From positions 201,378 to 265,377 of the forward strand of contig JADFCV010000004.1 in assembly GCA_017161655.1 (NCBI GenBank): a DNA stretch of 64,000 nucleotides, written 5' to 3'. The position numbers and the translations under genes were made by a program. The DNA is from Candidatus Sumerlaeota bacterium. GTDB lineage: Bacteria; Sumerlaeota; Sumerlaeia; Sumerlaeales; Sumerlaeaceae. The notes under the pieces were generated by a model. That model saw only the letters and a list, made by a program, of their open reading frames with translations, had not been told where the DNA came from and did not search any database. Below, in pieces: positions 59,248 through 64,000 of the stretch; the stretch's first letter is position 1; each line of letters opens with the position of its first letter.

Positions 59248-59523
59248 TTAAGGCGCGGTCACCGGAATATCCTTGATTGCGCGAAGGCAACCGGCTCCGC
59301 CGTCAGCAATGCTTTCTGGCTGCTTGAGGCAATCTGCCAAACTCATTTTTCCCTGAACCATGGCGCGAGCGTGCGGCGCGACCTGGTCTATGGGCTTAAA
59401 TCCAGGATCCCCCTTGCGCACATACGGGCGATGAGTCGTTAACGAGCTCATCGAACTGCATCCCGATAGCAGCATGATGGCTAGTGTCCCTGCAAACATT
59501 CTCTTCACAGCTGCAGCTTTCAT
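59248..59523 (-). CDS. Small lipoprotein (91 aa or shorter)
   Basis: MFAGTLAIMLLSGCSSMSSLTTHRPYVRKGDPGFKPIDQ; lipobox LLSGC. Confidence 0.65.
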   Translation of the reverse strand: MKAAAVKRMFAGTLAIMLLSGCSSMSSLTTHRPYVRKGDPGFKPIDQVAPHARAMVQGKMSLADCLKQPESIADGGAGCLRAIKDIPVTAP

Positions 59524-60307
59524 CGGTCACCAATTTCCTCGTGTGGCTGTCACAGATCCATTGTCTAGAACTAGAATAAGAGCGCCTCGCGCTGGCGGGT
59601 GCAACTTTTTACTGATGCCATTTTGAATGCAGCGCAAAAAAAGCAATTCGTTTGAACCTCATGGGCACAGCGAACGCCCATGATGAGCCTGACAATGCAG
59701 GCCAGAACAATCACTGGGTGCTTCAGCGGGCGCCGTATGCGCTGCCGTGTGCTCAAAACCTCGCAGCGCTCTCGGAAATGCTTCACACAGACTGCGGTGT
59801 AAGCGCGCAAAAGCGAACAGAACCCACGTGCTTTCACCGTCGCGAAGGAAGCTAGGAGCTGTCCTTAAGATTCTAGCGATACCGCGGTCTGAGGTTCCCA
59901 GCTCTCCCACGGCCGCCTCTTTCAAACCTCGAGCAGTGAGCTTCGGCTGCCTTATCAGTTTTATCTGACAAGCAAAAGCGAAGCGTTCGTTTTGGTGCCG
60001 CCTGGTCATGTGCCGAAGTATTCCTGACTTGTCCGAGTGATTCCTCGAATGTTCTTTACCAAAACCAGTGTGCAGTCAGCTTGTCGCGAGGCTGTTGACG
60101 AGCAGTCGAATCCTTGCGCAGGGAAAAGAGCATCAACCACGACGGCATATCCCAAAACCCCGCGTGCTGACGACCTTGGGTTCCTCGGAAAAAACGAGGT
60201 CGTTTTTGCTAGTGTCACCGGTTATGCCTTTTTGCGTGCAGCACCTCAGGTAGCGTGCTGGTTTTGCATTGCCTCTTGCGGAAGAGCCTGCCCGAATTAA
60301 CCTTCGT

Positions 60308-62704
60308 ATGGAAAGCGGATCCGACCCACTCAAAAGCCTGTTCCGTTTCGGCAGAAAAAAAGGCGACTCAACACAGAGCGCGGCCGCGTGCGCGAACAAT
60401 GCACTCGCGCCACCAATGACTTTGAGCTGGTCGCTCCTCGTCATCGCCGTAGCTATCACGTTTGCCGTCGTGGCGCGCTTCTATGAGCTTGCCGCCAAGC
60501 CGTTGCATCATGACGAGAGCCTTTTTGCTTACTACTCCTATTTTTTGGCCCGTGGCTACGGCTATCAGTATCAGCCAATTCTTCATGGTCCCATTCTCGA
60601 ACATGTCACCGCACTTGTGTTTTTGCTCTTTGGTGACTCCGATTTTACGATGCGTCTTCCTGCTGCGGTGGGGAGTCTCGGCCTTTTCTGGGCGCTTATC
60701 GGGTGGCGGCGGTATTTGGGCAATGCCGGCACACTCGTAGCCATTGTGCTCCTTGCCGTCTCACCCTCGATCACATATTATTCTCGTTTTCTTCGCAACG
60801 ACGCACCTTACCTCGCAGCGACGTTCTGGTGCGCCTATGCCGTGCTTCGCGCTTTCCAGACGGGTGAGCGGCGCTACTTTTGGCATGCCGGGATAGCAGC
60901 AACCATCATGTTCTGCATGATGGAAAGCTCGATCTTTTTCTTTGCGGCCTGTTTCGGTTTTTTTGCTGTCGCCGTGGCAACAGACCTCCTGCGTGGCGCG
61001 TTTGGGCAGGGGAGTGGAAATCGCAAATTTCCGGGGAAAGCGGTGTTTTTTGCCCCACGCACCACGGATTCTCAACGCGAATCACTGGGGCGCGAAGTGC
61101 TCACAGTTCTCGCAAGTGCGGGAGTCGGCCTAGTCGTGGCCTTAGCCGTCGATTACCTCTACGTTCGTGTGTTGAGCGATTCGCTTCCCATGCCTGGCTG
61201 GAGGCGCGAAAACGACGTTTGGATCCCCTCGCTATGGAGTCGCATCCTCGAAGTTTTTCCGCTTACTGTTGTTGTTACCGTGCCAATTTGCGTGCTTGCT
61301 GGACTGAACTGGCATGCTCCACGCGGCGAATCTGGCACGCTCTATTACGTTCTCCGCGTATGCTGGCACCGCCGGTGGACGCTTATCGGAATCACGGCGT
61401 TCGCCATCGCGACCTACACAACGCTGTTTACAACCTATTTTACGCACACAGAAGGGCCAGACTTTTTCGGACAGCAAGTCCGCTGGACTCCCCTGCAAAT
61501 TTACAAAAACACCTGGGATTATTGGTGGGATCAGCATCAGCAGCATCGCATCAAAGGTCCCTTCCATTACCACTTACCCATACTTCTTCTTTATGAGTGG
61601 CCAGCGCTCGCGCTCGGAATCTGGGGAGCGAGCCGTTCGCTTGCCCAGGGCAGAAAATGGCTTCACCGCACTGTGATTGTCCTCCCGCAGCTCGCCCTAC
61701 TCATCTACGCTTTATTCGGTGGATTCACAGGTTGGGATTGGGAAGCCGTGGACCGACGTTGGCACGTTACGCACCCATTTCATATCGCATTGGCGCTGCT
61801 GTATGTTCAAATTCTGATCTATTTTTGCTCAGTTCTCATCGCCCGTCGAGCATTCGTTGAAGCCTTCCTCACCTTCTGGGCCGTCACGAGTCTTTTTGCT
61901 TATTCGTATGCTGGGGAAAAAGTCCCATGGCTTTCGATCCACATTGCAGGGCCCGCTATCTTGTTAGCTTCCTATTATTTCGGCCATTGGCTTGAGGCAA
62001 GGCAATCCCGTGCCCCTTCGTTTGTTGTCGCGGTGCTTGTTATCCTGGTGATTGTGTGGCAAATTCGTTCCCTCGCCTTTGCTGCATGGATTCACCCAGC
62101 AAGTCCTTCTGAGCGGATCGTTTACAATCACACGTCGCCCGACGTCCCAGAAGCTGTACAAACGATTGAAAAGTTAGCTCACGATTCGCAGCTCGGTGCA
62201 GGCTTGCCCATGTACGTGAAAGGTGAGATGGAATGGCCCCTGTACTGGTATTTGCGACGCTTCACCAACTGGGGGCCACAGGTTCAGGAGGACCTCTCAG
62301 AAACAAGCAGACCAGTCGTCCTTGTGAATTGGGAAAACGTAGAGGATACTCCCGTTCTTCAACGTGAATACGAGGTAATCCGCCTGAAGGTTCGTGAATG
62401 GTGGGAGCCACCGCTTCTTGATTTGGGGGCGCTTTGTGATGTATGGCGCTTACTCACCCCACGCGAAAGCCGTCGCGATACGGAAAATGGGCGTCGGCTC
62501 GAGGCCAGTCTCACTGAATGGCGAAAACTCTGGCGCTACCTTGCCTATCGCGAGATTTGGCTCGACCCAACAATGCCAAGCTATTCAAACGGGGCCAACG
62601 AGTTTGCTTTCTGTGTAAGCAAGAGATTTCTCGAACGAATTCGCACCTATTCGTGGCATGCTGTGCAACCAATGAGGCGTGATTGGCCAGTCTTCAACCC
62701 ATGA
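60308..62704 (+). CDS. TIGR03663/Agl23-like membrane protein (GT-C fold)
   Basis: FYELAAKPLHHDESLFAYYSYFLARGYGYQYQPILHGPILEHVTALVFLLFGDSDFTMRLPAAVGSLGLFWALIGWRRYLGNAGTLVAIVLLAVSPSITYYSRFLRNDAPYLA. Confidence 0.82.
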   Translation: MESGSDPLKSLFRFGRKKGDSTQSAAACANNALAPPMTLSWSLLVIAVAITFAVVARFYELAAKPLHHDESLFAYYSYFLARGYGYQYQPILHGPILEHVTALVFLLFGDSDFTMRLPAAVGSLGLFWALIGWRRYLGNAGTLVAIVLLAVSPSITYYSRFLRNDAPYLAATFWCAYAVLRAFQTGERRYFWHAGIAATIMFCMMESSIFFFAACFGFFAVAVATDLLRGAFGQGSGNRKFPGKAVFFAPRTTDSQRESLGREVLTVLASAGVGLVVALAVDYLYVRVLSDSLPMPGWRRENDVWIPSLWSRILEVFPLTVVVTVPICVLAGLNWHAPRGESGTLYYVLRVCWHRRWTLIGITAFAIATYTTLFTTYFTHTEGPDFFGQQVRWTPLQIYKNTWDYWWDQHQQHRIKGPFHYHLPILLLYEWPALALGIWGASRSLAQGRKWLHRTVIVLPQLALLIYALFGGFTGWDWEAVDRRWHVTHPFHIALALLYVQILIYFCSVLIARRAFVEAFLTFWAVTSLFAYSYAGEKVPWLSIHIAGPAILLASYYFGHWLEARQSRAPSFVVAVLVILVIVWQIRSLAFAAWIHPASPSERIVYNHTSPDVPEAVQTIEKLAHDSQLGAGLPMYVKGEMEWPLYWYLRRFTNWGPQVQEDLSETSRPVVLVNWENVEDTPVLQREYEVIRLKVREWWEPPLLDLGALCDVWRLLTPRESRRDTENGRRLEASLTEWRKLWRYLAYREIWLDPTMPSYSNGANEFAFCVSKRFLERIRTYSWHAVQPMRRDWPVFNP

Positions 62705-62756
62705 TGGTGGTGGGATCAAAAAAGAATGTGAGAAGGTTGCTCCTGTCACATAATAA

Positions 62757-63503
62757 GTGCGTTTGGTCTTGACCGCTAGCTACTCGGAGCTCAACATGCC
62801 GGCGATAAAAATGGAAAAATTCCGCCCTCGGGCCTTTACGCTAATTGAGCTGCTCATCGTGGTGGCCATCATTTCGGTGTTGGCTGCTATTGCGGTGCCG
62901 AATTTTCTCGAAGCTCAAGTGCGCTCGAAAGTGGCGCGCGTGGCAGCGGACCAACGCTCCCTTGCCACAGCACTTGAGAGCTATGCTGTGGAAAACAACA
63001 CCTATCCCGTCCGCCACGACAACTGGGCCACGGGCACAGGATTCAAAGCGTATCCTCCCCTGGCGTCCAAGATGTACGACCCCGCTTTTCCTGATGCCGC
63101 CGTGGGGCTTCACGTCCTCACGACACCTATTGGTTACATCAGCGCCATCCCGCGGGATGTGTTCAATCTCCCCGCCCGATCCCTTGCCACGCCCACAAAT
63201 CGTGAGCTGGACGCCCTTGATTACTGGGATCCTACCCAGGTGGACATTTGGCTTTCTATCCGCAAGGGGTCGCTCACACTGCAGAACGGCTTAGGCCGGG
63301 GGTGGGCTCTTGTGTCTGTCGGGCCGGACCAATACATCGGCGTGAATGCCTCCGGAAATCCTGGCGGCTATCCGCCTGAGCCATACAGCACCCAGTATAC
63401 GGGGTATTACATGTATGATCCAACGAACGGCACCATCTCGAGCGGCAATCTTTACCGATTCGCAGGACAACTCTCGGCAGCGTACATCTTTAGCCCGCCG
63501 TAA
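62757..63503 (+). CDS. Prepilin-type N-terminal cleavage/methylation domain protein (pseudopilin), paralog of 17662-18339
   Basis: AFTLIELLIVVAIISVLAAIAVPNFLEAQVRSKVARVAADQRSLATALESYAVENNTYP; C-terminal YDPTNGTISSGNL. Confidence 0.92.
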   Translation: MRLVLTASYSELNMPAIKMEKFRPRAFTLIELLIVVAIISVLAAIAVPNFLEAQVRSKVARVAADQRSLATALESYAVENNTYPVRHDNWATGTGFKAYPPLASKMYDPAFPDAAVGLHVLTTPIGYISAIPRDVFNLPARSLATPTNRELDALDYWDPTQVDIWLSIRKGSLTLQNGLGRGWALVSVGPDQYIGVNASGNPGGYPPEPYSTQYTGYYMYDPTNGTISSGNLYRFAGQLSAAYIFSPP

Positions 63504-63598
63504 TCGGTGAGGTCTTAGCTATCGTTCGTTGGTGTCAGGCGAGACGCTTGAACGGTGGCAGGAATCAAAAGGTGCCATATATTCTTTGAGGTTGCGAG

Positions 63599-64000
63599 AT
63601 GAAAAAAAAGCGGGTGAAAAAAAGTGCCATGATGATAAAAAAGTTGGCACGGGCAACTGTGCAATGCGCGTTCGTCAGTTTAGCAGTCCTGTGGGTGGTC
63701 ACTGCTTCCGCTACCGTGGAGACCTTTGAATCACTTGCCCAAAAAGCGGATTCAATCATTGTCGGCAAATGCGTGGGGAAGAAGTGTGTTGTCCGCAAGG
63801 GCGTATTTGTCACCACGCATGAAGTTCAGGTCGAGGAAGCTCTTAAGGGCAAAGCCTTGCGCGCCGGACAGAAGATCACCGTGGCTACCCTTGGCGGTCG
63901 CTTCACCAGCCCGCCGCTCACCCAATATGTGAACGATCAGCCGGAAATCCTCGAAGGCGAGAACGTCCTTCTGTTTTTAGAGGATTCTGCGAACAACGGA
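63599..64000 (+). CDS. Secreted hypothetical protein (partial, runs off right edge)
   Basis: Manual translation from ATG 63599: MKKKRVKKSAMMIKKLARATVQCAFVSLAVLWVVTASATVETFESLAQKADSIIVGKCVGKKCVVRKGVFVTTHEVQVEEALKGKALRAGQKITVATLGGRFTSPPLTQY...; open to the window end; not in the ORF track. Confidence 0.75.
   Translation, partial: MKKKRVKKSAMMIKKLARATVQCAFVSLAVLWVVTASATVETFESLAQKADSIIVGKCVGKKCVVRKGVFVTTHEVQVEEALKGKALRAGQKITVATLGGRFTSPPLTQYVNDQPEILEGENVLLFLEDSANNG

Noticed and set aside
60101-60125. Possible tRNA T-arm (AGTCGAATCCT)
   Set aside because: No matching acceptor, D-arm or anticodon stem around it.
1-64000. CRISPR arrays, IS elements/transposases, prophage genes, rRNA/tRNA
   Set aside because: None seen on reading: no regularly spaced repeats, no transposase/integrase-like ORFs, no rRNA or tRNA signatures.

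Overview
This 64 kb window appears to be ordinary bacterial chromosome, about 55-58% GC by eye. It is densely coded on both strands. I saw no rRNA, tRNA, CRISPR array, IS element or prophage. Recognisable content from left to right: a partial slipin/stomatin gene; a BMP/simple-sugar-type ABC ATPase and permease; Dus; LarE; an FAD oxidoreductase; a giant AsmA-like protein; RecX; ArgG; a TIGR02757 protein; an M48 protease with zinc ribbons, LemA and a zf-TFIIB protein; a PEBP; an FmdE-like protein; a pseudopilin; NikR; MalQ; an MFS transporter; a D-aminoacylase-type amidohydrolase; two GT-C membrane proteins; a divergent GlgC-like protein; PckA; ClpX; another GT-C protein; FtsZ; WaaE-like, WaaF-like and GT4 proteins; IlvB-IlvN; and an envelope/surface island with two amidases carrying golvesin-like domains, a propeller/FnIII protein, a carboxypeptidase-regulatory-domain protein, a TolB-like protein, a TPR protein and tiny lipoproteins. 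The right end has a SprT-like protein, a polysaccharide deacetylase, a methyltransferase, an Agl23/TIGR03663 membrane protein and a second pseudopilin. The most notable find is not in the ORF track. Upstream of ilvBN there is what looks like a complete transcription attenuator: a 28-aa Val/Leu-rich leader peptide, a pause hairpin, a 16-bp antiterminator and a competing 13-bp terminator, all readable base by base. Other notes include mutually exclusive hairpins between glgC and pckA, long C-tracts in a surface-protein gene, a structured leader before an amidase gene, and two tandem tiny lipoproteins. The lineage is probably outside Proteobacteria and Firmicutes; the pseudopilin style resembles PVC/BRC1-like phyla, but this is only an impression.
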